Shown: positions 39,177-49,478 of the stretch, in pieces | Numbering within the stretch: the stretch's first letter is position 1 | Layout: every line of letters starts with the position of its first letter | NCBI RefSeq assembly: GCF_900130075.1 | Contig: NZ_LT671418.1 | Coordinates: forward strand, 1,302,001-1,366,000 | Direction of reading: 5' to 3' | Source: Herminiimonas arsenitoxidans | GTDB lineage: Bacteria > Pseudomonadota > Gammaproteobacteria > Burkholderiales > Burkholderiaceae_D | Length of the DNA: 64,000 nucleotides | The notes under the pieces: model-generated | Databases searched by the model: none | Seen by the model: only the letters and a program-made list of their open reading frames with translations | What the model was told of the DNA's origin: nothing | Program-made: the position numbers and the translations under genes

Positions 39177-42020
39177 ATGGCAAAACAATTGAAATCCTCG
39201 CCTCGCGCGATCTCTCCATCGGCAAATAAAGACGCACCGCTCAAAGAAGATATTCGTTTGTTGGGACGACTGCTCGGCGACGTATTGCGCGACCAGGAAG
39301 GTGATGCAGTATTCGAAGTCGTAGAAACCATCCGTCAAACCGCCGTGCGCTTCCGTCGCGAAGCCGACGTGCAGGCTGGCGCTGACCTGAACAAATTGCT
39401 GAAGAAGCTGACGCGCGAACAAACCATTTCCGTGGTGCGTGCGTTCTCTTATTTTTCGCATCTGGCCAATATCGCCGAAGATCAACACCACAACCGTCGC
39501 CGTCGCGCGCATTCGCTGGCAGGCTCTGCGCCGCAAGAAGGTAGCGTCGCGTATGCACTGGAGAAACTGCATGGTGCGGGCGTTTCCGGCGCTACGGTAC
39601 GTAACTTCTTCAAAGATGCGCTGATTTCGCCAGTACTGACGGCACATCCAACCGAAGTGCAACGCAAGAGTATTCTCGATGCGGAACATGACATCGCACG
39701 CCTGTTAGCGCAGCGCGATGCCCCGATGACAGCCAAGGAACTGGCTGCCAATACCGAAAGACTGCACGCGCTGGTCACGACTCTGTGGCAAACACGCTTG
39801 CTGCGCTATTCCAAATTATCGGTCGAAGACGAGATCAACAATGCGCTGTCTTACTACCGCATTACCTTCCTGCGTGAACTGCCGGCCTTATACGAAGATA
39901 TCGAATCAGAAATTGCCGAGCAATATCCACAGCGTGCAAGCGCAGCCAATGCACAACGCGAACAACACTCTTACGTACAAATGGGGAGCTGGATCGGCGG
40001 CGACCGTGATGGCAATCCAAATGTGAATGCCGACACCATGGAACTGGCACTGGCACGCCAATCGACGACCATACTCGAGTTCTATCTGGAAGAAGTGCAT
40101 GCGCTGGGCGCAGAGTTACCTGTTTCGACCTTCCTCACTGGCGTGAGCCCTGAAGTGCAGGCACTGGCAGATATCTCACCGGACACTTCCGAACATCGTG
40201 CGGATGAACAGTATCGCCGCGCATTGATCGGCATCTACGCACGCTTGGCAGCAACTGCTCGCGCACACGGCGCAACCAATCTGATGCGCAAGGAAGTTGG
40301 CCCAGGTGCGCCTTACGAGAGCGCAACTGAATTCTCCAAAGATCTGCAGACACTGGTTGACTCGCTCAAAGCACGTCACGGCGCTGCCTTGATCAAACCG
40401 CGTCTGGCACCGTTGCTGCGCGCTGCAGAAATTTTCGGCTTCCATTTGGCAACGCTGGATATGCGCCAAAGCTCAGACGTACATGAACGCGTTTTGTCTG
40501 AATTGTTCAACCGCGCACAAGTAGAACAGGCATACGCCAAACTGCCGGAAGAGAAAAAAGTTGAGCTGTTGCTGGCTGAACTGGATAAACCGCGCCTGCT
40601 GTATTCACCGTATATCGACTACTCCGACGAAACCAACTCCGAACTGACGATCCTGCGCGCGGCGCACAACATCCGTGAGCGCTACGGTGCACGCGCCATT
40701 CGCAACTACATCATTTCGCACACAGAAACTGTATCCGATTTGCTCGAAGTGTTGCTGCTGCAACGCGAGACTGGTTTGCTGCGCTCCAATTCGGACAAAG
40801 CCTCCGTCGGCGAAGTGGAATTGATGGTGATTCCTTTGTTCGAAACCATTCCTGATTTGCGCGTAGCTGCAAGCATCATGGAACAAGTGATGGCCATTCC
40901 GCGTGTGCGCAAGCTCATCGCCAAGCAAGGTCATCTGCAAGAAGTCATGCTCGGTTATTCCGACTCCAACAAGGATGGCGGCTTCCTGACATCGAACTGG
41001 GAACTGTACAAAGCTGAAACCGAGCTGGTGCAAGTTTTCAACCATGCTGGCGTCAAACTGCGTCTGTTCCATGGTCGCGGCGGCACAGTCGGTCGCGGCG
41101 GCGGACCAAGCTACGAAGCAATTTTGGCGCAGCCTCCAGGTACCGTGAACGGCCAGATTCGTCTAACCGAACAGGGCGAAATCATTGCGTCAAAATTCTC
41201 CAATCCAGAAATTGGTCGCCGCAATCTGGCGCTACTGGTTGCCGCTACGCTGGAAGCCAGCCTGACACCATCACCATCCGATACCAAGTCGGCGAAAAAA
41301 CTTGCTGAATTTGAAAGCGTGATGGATGAATTGTCCGAACTCGCTTACAAGGGCTATCGCAATCTGGTCTACGAAACACCAGGCTTTACCGACTACTTCT
41401 TCTCGGCCACGCCGATTGCAGAAATCGCTGAACTCAATATCGGTTCGCGTCCTGCGTCACGCAAGGCATCACGTAAAATTGAAGACTTGCGCGCGATTCC
41501 ATGGGGCTTCTCATGGGGACAATGTCGTTTGCTGTTACCGGGTTGGTACGGTTTCGGCAGCGCCATCGAACAATGGCTGGAGCAAGGCGAGAACAAAGCA
41601 AAACGCGTTGCCACTCTGCGCGCGATGTTCAAGGAATGGCCGTTCTTCGTCACCTTGTTGTCGAACATGGACATGGTTTTGTCGAAAACCGATCTCGCTG
41701 TTGCATCCCGTTATTCGGAAATGGTGGTCGACAAGAAGCTGCGTAACAGCATCTTCAAACGCATCGTTGGCGAGCACGAACGTACTTCGGCATGCCTGAC
41801 TCTGATCACCGGCAAGAAAGAGCGTTTGGCCAACAATCCATTGCTGGCACGCTCGATCAAGAATCGCTTCGCTTATCTCGATCCGCTGAATCACTTGCAG
41901 GTTGAACTGATCAAACGTCACCGTGCAGCAATGCGTGACGGCAAAGTGGATGATCGCGTACGTCGCGGTATTCACTTGTCGATCAACGGTATCGCTGCCG
42001 GCTTGCGTAATACTGGCTAA
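39177..42020 (+). CDS. ppc: Phosphoenolpyruvate carboxylase
   Basis: Ppc carboxylates PEP to oxaloacetate, replenishing the TCA cycle. The 947-residue protein from ATG 39177 carries TAHPTEV with the catalytic His157, [13 protein letters not shown], and the glycine-rich [14 protein letters not shown] loop. The C-terminal residues ([11 protein letters not shown]) match the allosteric aspartate-binding end. The frame is also open from TTG 39162. It sits between hemC and algR in the opposite orientation, which breaks the usual algR-hemC adjacency. Confidence 0.97.
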   Translation: MAKQLKSSPRAISPSANKDAPLKEDIRLLGRLLGDVLRDQEGDAVFEVVETIRQTAVRFRREADVQAGADLNKLLKKLTREQTISVVRAFSYFSHLANIAEDQHHNRRRRAHSLAGSAPQEGSVAYALEKLHGAGVSGATVRNFFKDALISPVLTAHPTEVQRKSILDAEHDIARLLAQRDAPMTAKELAANTERLHALVTTLWQTRLLRYSKLSVEDEINNALSYYRITFLRELPALYEDIESEIAEQYPQRASAANAQREQHSYVQMGSWIGGDRDGNPNVNADTMELALARQSTTILEFYLEEVHALGAELPVSTFLTGVSPEVQALADISPDTSEHRADEQYRRALIGIYARLAATARAHGATNLMRKEVGPGAPYESATEFSKDLQTLVDSLKARHGAALIKPRLAPLLRAAEIFGFHLATLDMRQSSDVHERVLSELFNRAQVEQAYAKLPEEKKVELLLAELDKPRLLYSPYIDYSDETNSELTILRAAHNIRERYGARAIRNYIISHTETVSDLLEVLLLQRETGLLRSNSDKASVGEVELMVIPLFETIPDLRVAASIMEQVMAIPRVRKLIAKQGHLQEVMLGYSDSNKDGGFLTSNWELYKAETELVQVFNHAGVKLRLFHGRGGTVGRGGGPSYEAILAQPPGTVNGQIRLTEQGEIIASKFSNPEIGRRNLALLVAATLEASLTPSPSDTKSAKKLAEFESVMDELSELAYKGYRNLVYETPGFTDYFFSATPIAEIAELNIGSRPASRKASRKIEDLRAIPWGFSWGQCRLLLPGWYGFGSAIEQWLEQGENKAKRVATLRAMFKEWPFFVTLLSNMDMVLSKTDLAVASRYSEMVVDKKLRNSIFKRIVGEHERTSACLTLITGKKERLANNPLLARSIKNRFAYLDPLNHLQVELIKRHRAAMRDGKVDDRVRRGIHLSINGIAAGLRNTG

Positions 42021-42036
42021 GGATACTCAGCCAAAC

Positions 42037-42067
42037 AAAAAGGGAAGCACATGTGCTTCCCTTTTTT
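42037..42067. terminator. Bidirectional terminator between ppc and algR
   Basis: Stem AAAGGGAAGCAC / GTGCTTCCCTTT with a two-base centre, A-run on one side and T-run on the other. It serves ppc and the convergent response-regulator gene. Confidence 0.9.
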
Positions 42068-42082
42068 ATTCAGAGTCGAAAA

Positions 42083-42877
42083 CTAACGCACCAGCGCTTT
42101 GACCCCCGCCCACTGTCGCCGTGAAATCGGCAGACGATCATCGATATGACGCAAGATAACTTGCCATGATTCCTGCGTTTTATCGCCGTCGCTCTCCGCG
42201 TCCACAATTTGCGCGCCACGCTCTACACCAACGATGGCATCACGTGCCACCAAGGCATTGCGGTGCACACGTATGAATTGCGCAGCAAACTCCTGTTCCA
42301 GCGCGGATAACGATCCCTCAATCAGATACTCGCGTTCTCTGGTGCGCAAGGTAACGTACTTCGCTTCCGCTTTTAAATAGAGCACATCGATCACCGGCAC
42401 CAGCAACAAACGCCCTCTTTCCTGCACTGAAAAATTCTTGCGTGTTACTTGCATCGTGTTCGCGACTTCGGCGATCACCTTCTTCTGCGCACCTGCATTT
42501 TGTTTCAATGCACCAACACGCCGAATCGCATCTGCCAAACGCGTGGCGCGCACTGGTTTCAGCAAATAATCAAAGGCATGTACTTCAAATGCCTTCAGCG
42601 CATATTCGTCATACGCCGTCACAAAAATAATCGCCGGCCCAGCCGCATCGTTCTGCGCCAGATGCGCCGCCAGTTCTATACCCGTCATGCCCGGCATTTG
42701 CACATCCAATAAAACGATATCCGGCGATAGCTCAACTATCCTATCCAGTGCCTGCTGCGCCTGTGCCGCCTCACCTACCAGTTCATGTGGGCATTCCGCT
42801 GCAATATCCGACAACAAAGTAGTCAAGCGTGCACGTGCCGGTGCTTCATCATCGACGATCAGAATACGCGGCATCAT
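42083..42877 (-). CDS. algR: LytTR-family response regulator (AlgR type)
   Basis: The 264-residue protein has a receiver domain (1-125) with Asp9/Asp10 acidic pocket, phosphoacceptor Asp58 (PDIVLLDVQMPG) and conserved Lys in LLKPVRA, then a LytTR DNA-binding domain (about 150-262; YLKAEAKYVTLRT, IRVHRNALVARDAI). Its ATG overlaps the kinase stop (ATGA, 42874-42877). Family and position, near hemC and argH, match Pseudomonas AlgR; whether it controls the same processes (pili, exopolysaccharide) is unknown. Confidence 0.9.
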   Translation of the reverse strand: MMPRILIVDDEAPARARLTTLLSDIAAECPHELVGEAAQAQQALDRIVELSPDIVLLDVQMPGMTGIELAAHLAQNDAAGPAIIFVTAYDEYALKAFEVHAFDYLLKPVRATRLADAIRRVGALKQNAGAQKKVIAEVANTMQVTRKNFSVQERGRLLLVPVIDVLYLKAEAKYVTLRTREREYLIEGSLSALEQEFAAQFIRVHRNALVARDAIVGVERGAQIVDAESDGDKTQESWQVILRHIDDRLPISRRQWAGVKALVR

Positions 42878-43920
42878 GCGCCCGCCTTTTGATACGGCAG
42901 ATAAAGATGCACTTCAAATTGCCCGTTCGTCACCTGCGTCGTCAATTGCGCCTCCATATCGTATAAAAGCGTCAGGCGTTCGCGTATGTTATCCAATGCC
43001 ATGTGATTGCCTGTCGATATTACGTCGGCATGAAATGGGTTCGTCATCACGATCTCGATGCGATCACGTATGCGACTGATCGCTATCATGATCAGCGCTG
43101 TTTCAGGAGATGGTTCGACGCCATAGTGCACGGCATTTTCCAGCAATGGTTGAAGCAGCAAGGCCGGTGTTTTCGCCTTCTGCAAGGTGTCGCCGGAAAT
43201 ACCATCCATATCCCATTTAACTTGCAGGCGCTCACCCAGTCTGATTTTTTCAATCGACAAATACTGCATGCCTATCCTGACCTCATTGCCCAGCGTCGTG
43301 ATATCACGCGCATCGCGCATCAAGACGCGGAATAGATCAGCCATATCTTCCAGTGTGCTTTCCGCACGGCGCGGTTCGGTGCGAATCAAGGACAACACGG
43401 CATTCAAACTATTGAACAAAAAGTGCGGACGGATACGTGCTTGCAATGCCTGCAAGCGTGCTTCTGCCAACGCAGGTGAAAACGCACGTGTACGCAATTC
43501 AAAATAGTGCTGCAAGGCGATACCGAACAAAGCCGCGCACACCACGCCTTCCATTGCCGACAAGCGACTCAAGCTGGTCATAAAAACATCATCGTTGAGC
43601 AGATAATGAATAATCAGACCGGTAATTGCGCCCGGCACCAAGGCGCAGGCAAGGCGCTGCCCCCAAGGTGGAATCGAGCGTATTCCTCGCCGCAAGCCGC
43701 ACAGTGCAAACAAGGACGATAGGCAAGCCAGCTCCACCAGCATCGATGCTTCGACAAAAGCCAGCAAACCAGCTTGCACGCTACTCGCACCTATCAACAT
43801 AACCGCCAGCACCACACCATTAACGAACAGCAAAGATCTGACCATGATGCCTATATTGCAACAGTCCGGTATCACGTTCTCAATGACGGGGATGGGCGCG
43901 GAATCTGGCAAAGGTGGCAT
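42874..43920 (-). CDS. algZ: LytS/AlgZ-family sensor histidine kinase
   Basis: The 348-residue kinase has four to five N-terminal membrane helices (about 30-140) and a His_kinase-type cytosolic domain: RIRPHFLFNSLNAVL with phosphoacceptor His166, and the N-box TPALLLQPLLENAVHYGVEPS. The G-box (DNIRERLTLLY) is present. No periplasmic sensor domain is visible. The partner regulator overlaps downstream, and the gene is divergent from argH, as in Pseudomonas (argH / algZ-algR). Confidence 0.9.
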   Translation of the reverse strand: MPPLPDSAPIPVIENVIPDCCNIGIMVRSLLFVNGVVLAVMLIGASSVQAGLLAFVEASMLVELACLSSLFALCGLRRGIRSIPPWGQRLACALVPGAITGLIIHYLLNDDVFMTSLSRLSAMEGVVCAALFGIALQHYFELRTRAFSPALAEARLQALQARIRPHFLFNSLNAVLSLIRTEPRRAESTLEDMADLFRVLMRDARDITTLGNEVRIGMQYLSIEKIRLGERLQVKWDMDGISGDTLQKAKTPALLLQPLLENAVHYGVEPSPETALIMIAISRIRDRIEIVMTNPFHADVISTGNHMALDNIRERLTLLYDMEAQLTTQVTNGQFEVHLYLPYQKAGA

Positions 43921-43970
43921 GGATGAAGGATTAATCGCGGCTGGAGTGGGATTGCGAGGTTGGCTTGTTC

Positions 43971-43976
43971 TATAAT
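43971..43976 (+). promoter_or_regulatory. -10 box of the argH promoter
   Basis: A perfect TATAAT 23 bases before the argH ATG, giving a leader of about 17-20 bases. No convincing -35 is seen at 16-18 bases. Confidence 0.45.
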
Positions 43977-43999
43977 CGCGTATTCATTAGGACCCAATT

Positions 44000-45394
44000 A
44001 TGACAGCACAACTCTCCAAAAAGAGCGAGGCCTGGTCGGCACGCTTTAACGAACCCGTTTCCGATCTGGTCAAACGTTACACCGCCTCGGTATTTTTCGA
44101 CAAGCGTCTCGCTTATGTCGACATCCAGGGATCACTTGCTCACGCAGAGATGCTGGCGCACCAGCAGATCATCAGCCAAGCAGATCACGCTGAAATCCAG
44201 CGCGGCATGGCGCAAATCCAGGAAGAAATCACTTCCGGCAAGTTTGAATGGCTGCTGGATCTGGAAGACGTCCACCTGAATATCGAAAAACGCCTGACCG
44301 AACTGGTCGGCGATGCCGGCAAGCGCCTGCACACCGGCCGTTCGCGTAACGATCAAGTCGCAACTGACATCCGCCTCTACGTTCGTAGCGAAATCGACAA
44401 TATCGTCGGCTTGTTGCGCGATCTGCGCCTGTCTCTGCTTGATCTGGCTGAACAACACGCAGATACCATCCTGCCTGGCTTCACCCACATGCAAGTAGCG
44501 CAACCGATCACTTTCGGTCACCACATGCTGGCTTATGTAGAAATGTTCAGCCGTGATGCAGAACGCATGCTGGATTGCCGCAAGCGCGTCAATCGCCTGC
44601 CATTGGGCGCTGCTGCTCTGGCTGGCACCACCTTCCCTATCGATCGCGAGCGCGTTGCGCGCACTCTGGATTTCGAAGATGTTTGCCACAACTCGCTGGA
44701 CGCCGTATCGGATCGCGACTTCGCGATTGAATTCTGCGCCGCTGCTGCATTGATCATGACGCACGTCTCGCGTATGTCGGAAGAATTGGTCATCTGGATG
44801 AGCCCGCGCGTCGGCTTCATCGATATCGCTGATCGCTTCTGCACCGGTTCGTCCATCATGCCGCAAAAGAAAAATCCGGACGTTCCAGAGCTGGCGCGCG
44901 GCAAGACCGGTCGCGTCAATGGCCATCTGATCGCTTTGCTGACTTTGATGAAAGGCCAGCCACTGGCCTACAACAAAGACAATCAGGAAGACAAAGAACC
45001 ATTGTTCGATACGGTTGATACTGTGGTTGATACCTTGCGCATCTTCGCTGACATGGCGCGTGGCATTACCGTCAAACCGGAAGCAATGCGCGCCGCCGCT
45101 TTGCAAGGTTATGCAACAGCGACCGATCTAGCCGATTATCTGGTGAAAAAAGGTCTGCCTTTCCGTGATGCACATGAAGCAGTTGCTCATGCCGTACGCG
45201 CCTGCGTCGATCGCGGTATTGATCTGAGCGATTTGACGCTGGAAGAAATGCACGTCTTCTCAAAATTGATAGAAGCCGACATTTTCGAAGTACTGACACT
45301 GGAAGGTTCAGTCGCAGCACGTAACCACATCGGTGGCACCGCACCACAACAAGTGCGTGCAGCCATTGCGCGACACCGTACAAAACTGAGCTGA
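44000..45394 (+). CDS. argH: Argininosuccinate lyase
   Basis: ArgH releases arginine and fumarate from argininosuccinate, the last step of arginine synthesis. The 464-residue protein has the fumarase/aspartase superfamily signature [12 protein letters not shown] (about 279-290), the TGRSRNDQV and HTHMQ-type segments ([10 protein letters not shown]) and typical length. A terminator follows. Confidence 0.97.
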   Translation: MTAQLSKKSEAWSARFNEPVSDLVKRYTASVFFDKRLAYVDIQGSLAHAEMLAHQQIISQADHAEIQRGMAQIQEEITSGKFEWLLDLEDVHLNIEKRLTELVGDAGKRLHTGRSRNDQVATDIRLYVRSEIDNIVGLLRDLRLSLLDLAEQHADTILPGFTHMQVAQPITFGHHMLAYVEMFSRDAERMLDCRKRVNRLPLGAAALAGTTFPIDRERVARTLDFEDVCHNSLDAVSDRDFAIEFCAAAALIMTHVSRMSEELVIWMSPRVGFIDIADRFCTGSSIMPQKKNPDVPELARGKTGRVNGHLIALLTLMKGQPLAYNKDNQEDKEPLFDTVDTVVDTLRIFADMARGITVKPEAMRAAALQGYATATDLADYLVKKGLPFRDAHEAVAHAVRACVDRGIDLSDLTLEEMHVFSKLIEADIFEVLTLEGSVAARNHIGGTAPQQVRAAIARHRTKLS

Positions 45395-45410
45395 TACCAG
45401 GTTCAGCTTT

Positions 45411-45449
45411 GATCGAGCATGCTAGTTCTCACCGCATGTTCGATCTTTT
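45411..45449 (+). terminator. Terminator of argH
   Basis: A 12-bp stem GATCGAGCATGC / GCATGTTCGATC with one G-T pair and an 11-base loop, followed by TTTT. Confidence 0.65.
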
Positions 45450-45480
45450 CAGCAATACATCTACTCGCAAGCTTACAAAC

Positions 45481-45517
45481 ATTACAGCGACGCCCCATTT
45501 TGGGGTGTCGCTGTAAT
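45481..45517. repeat. Very stable 16-bp hairpin without T-run
   Basis: ATTACAGCGACGCCCC (45481-45496) pairs with GGGGTGTCGCTGTAAT (45502-45517) with a single G-T pair and a five-base loop ATTTT. No T-run follows on either strand. The remaining 45518-45768 upstream of the TRAP genes is AT-rich and shows no promoter I would defend. Confidence 0.6.
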
Positions 45518-45768
45518 CGTATTGATGCAGATTTTTATTCGCTAACTCCCCCTGTTTATGCTGTTTTCGTAATGTTCGCGTCAGCTACACGCTGTATCAT
45601 CTGCGCCTGTAAAAATAGGATATGTGTGTACCCAATAAGAACTCCTTTAGTAAAAAATCGCATACAGGATGTCTTATACTCACCTAGCCTTAAAAATGTT
45701 GTCGCAAGCGATAAAAATAAAAAGCATGCGCTTATGTTCTGTCTAATTTCAATCTGGAGACAAAAATA

Positions 45769-46353
45769 ATGTCTTTTTTACTATCGCTATCGCGATTCAT
45801 TGATAACCTCAATGAAAAAATAGGTCACGGCGTCAGTTGGGCTTTGTTGCTCGCCGTCCTCATCTGCACCGGCAATGCCGTCATGCGCTACGTTTTCAAT
45901 ATCAGCTCCAACGGCTGGCTTGAGATTCAATGGTATTTGTTTGCTGCCATTTTTCTGCTGGCAACCTCTTACACGCTGCGTCGTAACGAGCACGTACGTA
46001 TCGACGTTATCGTCGGCCGTTTTTCCAAACGTACACAAATCTGGATCGATCTGATTGGCTTCATCCTGTTCTTGATGCCAGCAACGCTGTTGATTCTGTA
46101 TTACTCCATTCCTTACGCACTGACCTCTATCGAGAATCAGGAAGTCTCCAGCAACGCCGGCGGCTTGATCGTCTGGCCTGCAAAAATCCTGATCCCTATT
46201 GGTTTTACCATGTTGGTCTTGCAAGGCGTGTCGGAAATCATCAAACGCATCGGCTTCCTGCAAGGTAAAGTCCCTGCTAGCGTATTCGACAAGCAAGTCG
46301 CTACGCCGGAAGAAGAAATCGCGGCGATCAAAGCTGCAAATAAACTTAACTGA
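45769..46353 (+). CDS. dctQ: TRAP transporter small membrane subunit (DctQ type)
   Basis: The 194-residue inner-membrane protein has the four-helix DctQ fold (IGHGVSWALLLAVLICTGNAVMRYVF, GWLEIQWYLFAAIFLLATSYTLRRNEHVRIDVI). It joins the large subunit to form the sodium-driven permease. ATG 45769 follows TGGAGA. dctM begins 15 bases downstream. Confidence 0.93.
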   Translation: MSFLLSLSRFIDNLNEKIGHGVSWALLLAVLICTGNAVMRYVFNISSNGWLEIQWYLFAAIFLLATSYTLRRNEHVRIDVIVGRFSKRTQIWIDLIGFILFLMPATLLILYYSIPYALTSIENQEVSSNAGGLIVWPAKILIPIGFTMLVLQGVSEIIKRIGFLQGKVPASVFDKQVATPEEEIAAIKAANKLN

Positions 46354-46368
46354 TCGCCAGGAAAAAAC

Positions 46369-48057
46369 ATGACTGAATTTCTTATTGCGAATATGGCGCC
46401 GATCATGTTCGGCGCGCTGGTGGTATTTCTACTATCCGGCTTCCCAGTTGCATTCTCATTAGCAGCCAATGGCTTGTTCTTCGGCCTGATGGGCATTGAA
46501 TTAGGTTTGTTGAAACCTGAACTGCTGCAAGCATTGCCGAATCGTATTTTCGGCATCATGGCTAACGACACACTGCTGGCGATTCCATTCTTTACCTTCA
46601 TGGGCTTGATTCTGGAACGCTCAGGAATGGCCGAGGATCTACTCGATACGATTGGCCAATTGTTCGGTCCTCTGCGTGGTGGTGTGGCATACGCGGTTAT
46701 TTTTGTCGGCGCTTTGCTGGCAGCAACAACCGGTGTGGTCGCTGCTTCCGTTATCTCGATGGGCTTGATTTCCCTGCCTGTCATGTTGCGTTACGGTTAC
46801 GATAAAAAAATCGCTACCGGCGTGATTGCTGCGTCAGGCACTTTGGCGCAGATCATTCCGCCGTCGCTAGTCTTGATCGTCATGGCCGACCAATTGGGTC
46901 GTTCCGTCGGCGATATGTACCAAGCTGCTTTCGGTCCAGGTTTGATGCTGACAGCGATGTATGCCGGTTATGTGTTGCTTATCTCGCTGTTCAAGCCTAA
47001 ATGGGTTCCTGCCTTGCCACTGGAAGCGCGTAATCTGCGTCAACCAAACGGCAACAGCGGCGTAGTCTCTCTGCTCGTTTTGATCGTTGCGACTGTTGCT
47101 GCCATTTTTGTCATCGAAGAAATCCTGTTGGCCAGCAATCCTAAATTGCATGCCGACGAAGGCACGATCTATGCAGCAACATTGGGTATCGCTGGCGCAT
47201 TCCTGATCGCATACATCAACCGCAAAATGAACATTGGCCTGCTGTCGAAAATGGCAGAAAAAGTCGTGTTCGTACTAGTTCCACCGCTTGCGCTGATCTT
47301 CCTGGTGCTGGGTACCATTTTCGTCGGTATTGCAACACCGACTGAAGGTGGTGGTATGGGTGCTTTCGGCGCCATCATATTGGCACTGATGAATCGCCGC
47401 TTATCGTGGAGCTTGTTGAAACAAGCGATGAATTCGACTTCACGCCTGTCCTGCTTCGTGCTGTTCATTCTGATCGGCTCCAGCGTGTTCGGTCTGATCT
47501 TCCGCGGCGTCAATGGAGATCTGTGGGTAGAACATCTGCTGACCTCCTTGCCAGGTGGTACGGCCGGCTTCCTGATCGTGGTCAACATCCTGTTCTTCGG
47601 CCTCGCCTTCTTCCTCGACTTCTTTGAGTTGGCCTTCATTCTGGTACCGCTGGTTGGTCCAGTTGCCGACAAGATGGGCATCGATCTGATCTGGTTCGGC
47701 GTGCTGTTGAGCGTGAACATGCAAACCTCGTTCATGCATCCACCGTTCGGCTTCGCACTCTTCTATCTACGATCAGTCGCGCCGAAAGAGGTCAAGACCT
47801 CGGATATTTACTGGGGCTCGGTACCGTTCGTATTGATCCAGGTAATTATGGTGACCCTGATCATCGCCTTCCCGAAATTGATTTCAGTCGATTCAAAAAC
47901 CGATATGCATGAAAAGATCGAGTTGAAGATCGATATGGGACAAGACGAATATGAACAAGAGGCTCCAGCCGAATCAACGGATCCAGCACATCCGGCTGCA
48001 GAAACAGATGAAACACCGCAGCTAAACTTCTCGACTGAAGAACCAGCCAAGAAGTAA
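46369..48057 (+). CDS. dctM: TRAP transporter large permease subunit (DctM type)
   Basis: The 562-residue polytopic protein is the translocating subunit. It is longer than the usual 425 residues: an extra hydrophobic segment (about 225-300) interrupts the two halves, and the last 45 residues are an acidic, Glu/Pro-rich soluble tail. The core motifs (IPFFTFMGLILERSGMAEDLLDTIGQLFGPLRGGVAYAVIFVGALLAATTG, and GIATPTEGGGMGAFGA) are intact. The oversized form is known from TRAP systems with TakP-like binding proteins. Confidence 0.93.
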   Translation: MTEFLIANMAPIMFGALVVFLLSGFPVAFSLAANGLFFGLMGIELGLLKPELLQALPNRIFGIMANDTLLAIPFFTFMGLILERSGMAEDLLDTIGQLFGPLRGGVAYAVIFVGALLAATTGVVAASVISMGLISLPVMLRYGYDKKIATGVIAASGTLAQIIPPSLVLIVMADQLGRSVGDMYQAAFGPGLMLTAMYAGYVLLISLFKPKWVPALPLEARNLRQPNGNSGVVSLLVLIVATVAAIFVIEEILLASNPKLHADEGTIYAATLGIAGAFLIAYINRKMNIGLLSKMAEKVVFVLVPPLALIFLVLGTIFVGIATPTEGGGMGAFGAIILALMNRRLSWSLLKQAMNSTSRLSCFVLFILIGSSVFGLIFRGVNGDLWVEHLLTSLPGGTAGFLIVVNILFFGLAFFLDFFELAFILVPLVGPVADKMGIDLIWFGVLLSVNMQTSFMHPPFGFALFYLRSVAPKEVKTSDIYWGSVPFVLIQVIMVTLIIAFPKLISVDSKTDMHEKIELKIDMGQDEYEQEAPAESTDPAHPAAETDETPQLNFSTEEPAKK

Positions 48058-48074
48058 CAGAATCTCCCCCTGAC

Positions 48075-48107
48075 AATCCCGCATGATTCTTTATGCGGGA
48101 TTTTTTT
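48075..48107 (+). terminator. Terminator of dctQM
   Basis: Stem AATCCCGCAT / ATGCGGGATT, eight-base loop, then T-run; 18 bases after the dctM stop. Confidence 0.92.
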
Positions 48108-48170
48108 CGTCTATAGAAAAGTGATGTTCTATCGCTCAAGAAAAATGAGCATCACAAATGTTCAGACAAT

Positions 48171-48204
48171 AAAAAACCCGCAGAGCAAGCTCTACGGGTT
48201 TTTT
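48171..48204 (-). terminator. Terminator of the TRAP binding-protein gene
   Basis: AACCCG.AGAGC / GCTCT.CGGGTT with flanking A-run and T-run; symmetric and 16 bases beyond the dctP stop on the minus strand. Confidence 0.9.
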
Positions 48205-48219
48205 ATCGAACAACAAGGA

Positions 48220-49299
48220 TTACTTGCGGCCGATCATGAAGTTCTGAATCGGTGCTTCAGCAACCGAGAACCATTGGTTCTCATCTTGACGGAAACGTTT
48301 CCACGGTTCGTAAATCTTCTTGAACTTGGCATTTTTCGCTGCTTCTTCATCCATGACTTCGGTTGCTGCCTTGTAGCAAGCTTCCATAATCGGTTTGGAG
48401 AAAGTACGCAGTTTGACGCCGTTCTTCAGCAAACGTGCCAATGCGGCTGGATTACGTGCATCGTATTCCGCTTGCATGACAACGTGAGCTTCGTACGAAG
48501 CGGCTTCGATAGCTGCCTGATACGACTTAGGCAGTTTTTCCCATTCCTTGATGCCGATGTAGAACGACAGTTGCAAGCTTGGTTCCCACCAGCCTGGTGT
48601 GTAGTAGAAAGGCGCGACTTTGTTGAAGCCAAGCTTTTCATCATCGTAAGGACCGATCCATTCTGCTGCATCGATCGTGCCTTTTTCCAGCGCTGGGTAA
48701 ATGTCGCCACCAGCGATCTGTTGTGGCACCAAGCCGAGGCGTTGCATCACGCGACCAGCGAAACCGCCGATACGCATTTTCAAGCCTTGCAGATCTTTAA
48801 CTTCTTTGATCTCTTTACGGAACCAGCCACCCATCTGGGTACCGGTATTACCGCCCAGGAAGTTGACAATGCCGTAGTCCTTGAAGAAGTCACGGGTCAA
48901 TTGACGACCGCCACCTTGGTCGAACCAAGCGGTTTGCTGACGCGATGTCAGACCGAACGGTACAGCGCCGTCGAATGCGAATGTAGGATCTTTACCAAAG
49001 TAGTAGTAAGACGCGCTATGGCCCATTTCAACCGTACCGGCTTGTACTGCATCCATCACTTGCAATGCCGGGACGATTTCGCCGCCAGCAAAAGGACGAA
49101 TGTTGAATTTGCCATCGGTCAATTGGGCAACACGTTTGGTCAATACATCAGCTGCGCCGTAAATCGTGTCTAGCGATTTAGGGAAGCTGGATGCCAGACG
49201 CCAGTTGATTGTTGGGTTGGCTTGTGCAAAAGAAGGTACGGCAACCGCGCCTACTGATGCACCAACTGCTGCTTTCTTAAGGAATGAACGACGTTCCAT
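48220..49299 (-). CDS. dctP: TRAP transporter substrate-binding protein, TakP-like
   Basis: The 359-residue periplasmic protein has a Tat-type signal (MERRSFLKKAAVGASVG, cleavage after SFA). From memory it aligns along its length with Rhodobacter sphaeroides TakP, which binds pyruvate and other 2-oxo acids with sodium: WRLASSFPKSLDTI, GGNTGTQMGGWFRKEI, LKMRIGGFAGRVM, VPQQIAGGDIYPALEKGTIDA, EWIGPYDDEKLGFNKVAP. A 2-oxo-acid substrate is a good inference. It is convergent with dctQM rather than in the same operon, so expression can be set separately. Confidence 0.92.
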   Translation of the reverse strand: MERRSFLKKAAVGASVGAVAVPSFAQANPTINWRLASSFPKSLDTIYGAADVLTKRVAQLTDGKFNIRPFAGGEIVPALQVMDAVQAGTVEMGHSASYYYFGKDPTFAFDGAVPFGLTSRQQTAWFDQGGGRQLTRDFFKDYGIVNFLGGNTGTQMGGWFRKEIKEVKDLQGLKMRIGGFAGRVMQRLGLVPQQIAGGDIYPALEKGTIDAAEWIGPYDDEKLGFNKVAPFYYTPGWWEPSLQLSFYIGIKEWEKLPKSYQAAIEAASYEAHVVMQAEYDARNPAALARLLKNGVKLRTFSKPIMEACYKAATEVMDEEAAKNAKFKKIYEPWKRFRQDENQWFSVAEAPIQNFMIGRK

Positions 49300-49478
49300 T
49301 TTGTCTCCTGAGTGATTAACGACAACACCTGTTTGAAATTTGTTTACCGATAAAATCAGTACTCAAATTTCATTAAAAAAACCAAGTTGTAAGTGTGACG
49401 TAAGCTGTTCGAAGTAGAAAAATTCTTCATGCTTTACGCTATAAACAACTGGCATAACCATACTACGAAAACGTCGTA

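Noticed and set aside
38804..39331. 175-residue minus-strand frame across the hemC-ppc divergent region
   Set aside because: It overlaps the starts of both hemC and ppc in a different frame, and is Ser/Arg-rich without a family match.
44132..45106. 324-residue minus-strand open frame
   Set aside because: Antisense shadow of argH.
48121..49173. 350-residue plus-strand open frame
   Set aside because: Antisense shadow of the TakP-like binding protein gene; Cys/Phe/Arg-rich and without a plausible start.
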